Source of the DNA: an uncultured Muribaculaceae bacterium
Lineage (GTDB): Bacteria; Bacteroidota; Bacteroidia; Bacteroidales; Muribaculaceae
Length of the DNA: 8,191 nt
Assembly: GCA_910589095.1 (NCBI GenBank)
Contig: CAJUSN010000113.1
Coordinates: 1-8,191, forward strand
Direction of reading: 5' to 3'
Under the pieces are notes generated by a model. That model did no database searches. It was given only the letters and a program-made list of their open reading frames with translations, and had not been told where the DNA came from. This document shows, one piece after another, positions 7,949 to 8,191 of the stretch (the stretch's first letter is position 1; each line of letters starts with the position of its first letter). A program made the translations under genes and the position numbers.

Positions 7949-8069
7949 CTCAATTTATAAGAAAGGAGACGCACCTATCTGTACACGCCCCTCATTACGC
8001 ATAGTACTTCGTAAATTTCTATCTCAACGAAACAAATGGCTCAAATAGACAAGTTATTATTTATTCAAG

Positions 8070-8095
8070 TTGATTAGCAACAATCTGTTAATCAA
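8070..8095. repeat. AT-rich inverted repeat
   Basis: TTGATTA (8070-8076) is the exact reverse complement of TAATCAA (8089-8095), with a 12-base spacer. The surrounding DNA is AT-rich and gene-free. It could be a small operator or a weak hairpin; seven-base arms in AT-rich DNA can also arise by chance. Confidence 0.3.
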
Positions 8096-8191
8096 ATTAG
8101 TACCAATCCCAGCCACATATTATAGTTTAGGCCCGGAGGGTTATAGTGGTCGGAAGACTGTTCCTTTTCTATTCATAGATTGTTCTATAAT

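Larger units (their letters stand above)
7835..8191. other. Intergenic region with hairpins; no supported gene
   Basis: No open frame of convincing length or composition occurs on either strand. From left to right it holds an AT-rich spacer (7835-7884), two GC-rich hairpins (7885-7948), a mixed stretch with a weak TTACG/CGTAA inverted repeat (7995-7999 and 8010-8014), an AT-rich inverted repeat (8070-8095), and a GC-richer structured piece from 8131 to the edge that could be the start of an RNA gene. I saw no Bacteroides-type promoter pairing a TTTG element with TAnnTTTG at the proper spacing, no tRNA, and no cobalamin-riboswitch B12 box on either strand. Confidence 0.6.

Noticed and set aside
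7955..8002. 15-codon minus-strand ORF (MRNEGRVQIGASPFL)
   Set aside because: Too short to support, with no ribosome-binding or promoter signal beyond an A-rich leader; chance is likely.
7835..8191. Cobalamin riboswitch, tRNA or CRISPR in the 3' intergenic region
   Set aside because: No B12-box consensus on either strand, no tRNA T-loop motif, and no spaced direct repeats were seen.

Overview
The window is mid-GC DNA whose four genes all read rightward and fill about 95% of it. Three features point to the Bacteroidota, most likely a gut Bacteroidales with a type IX secretion system (Muribaculaceae-like is my guess, not proven): C-terminal T9SS sorting domains, A-rich start regions without Shine-Dalgarno sequences, and protein families (YncE-type propeller, DUF5074, 'cell surface protein') typical of that phylum.

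Layout. Positions 1-894 hold the 3' part of a YncE/BtuG-like beta-propeller gene that is open at the left edge. It overlaps by 4 bp (ATGA) a 410-residue lipoprotein gene (891-2123). After 15 bp comes a DUF5074 secreted protein with a C-terminal sorting tail (2139-3917). After a further 11 bp comes a 1301-residue multidomain T9SS cargo protein (3929-7834). The spacing and the absence of any internal terminator make this one operon whose start lies left of the window. The last 357 bp (7835-8191) hold no convincing gene. They contain two strong GC-rich hairpins just after the operon, which are a probable transcription end, then AT-rich DNA with a small inverted repeat and a structured segment at the right edge.

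How the genes fit together. All four products should leave the cytoplasm: three show export signals, and the first is inferred from its family because its N-terminus is missing. YncE-type propeller, DUF5074 protein and T9SS or lipoprotein 'cell surface proteins' occur side by side in Bacteroidales cobalamin-uptake (btuB-btuG) loci, where BtuG is a surface lipoprotein that captures vitamin B12 for the TonB-dependent transporter BtuB. I therefore read this as the distal part of a likely corrinoid-acquisition operon. The transporter and any cobalamin riboswitch would lie upstream and are not visible. The lipoprotein and the giant protein share a homologous domain of about 285 residues, so the same module is presented both on a lipid anchor and on a large T9SS-exported scaffold. 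This shared module is the most interesting unexplained feature here.
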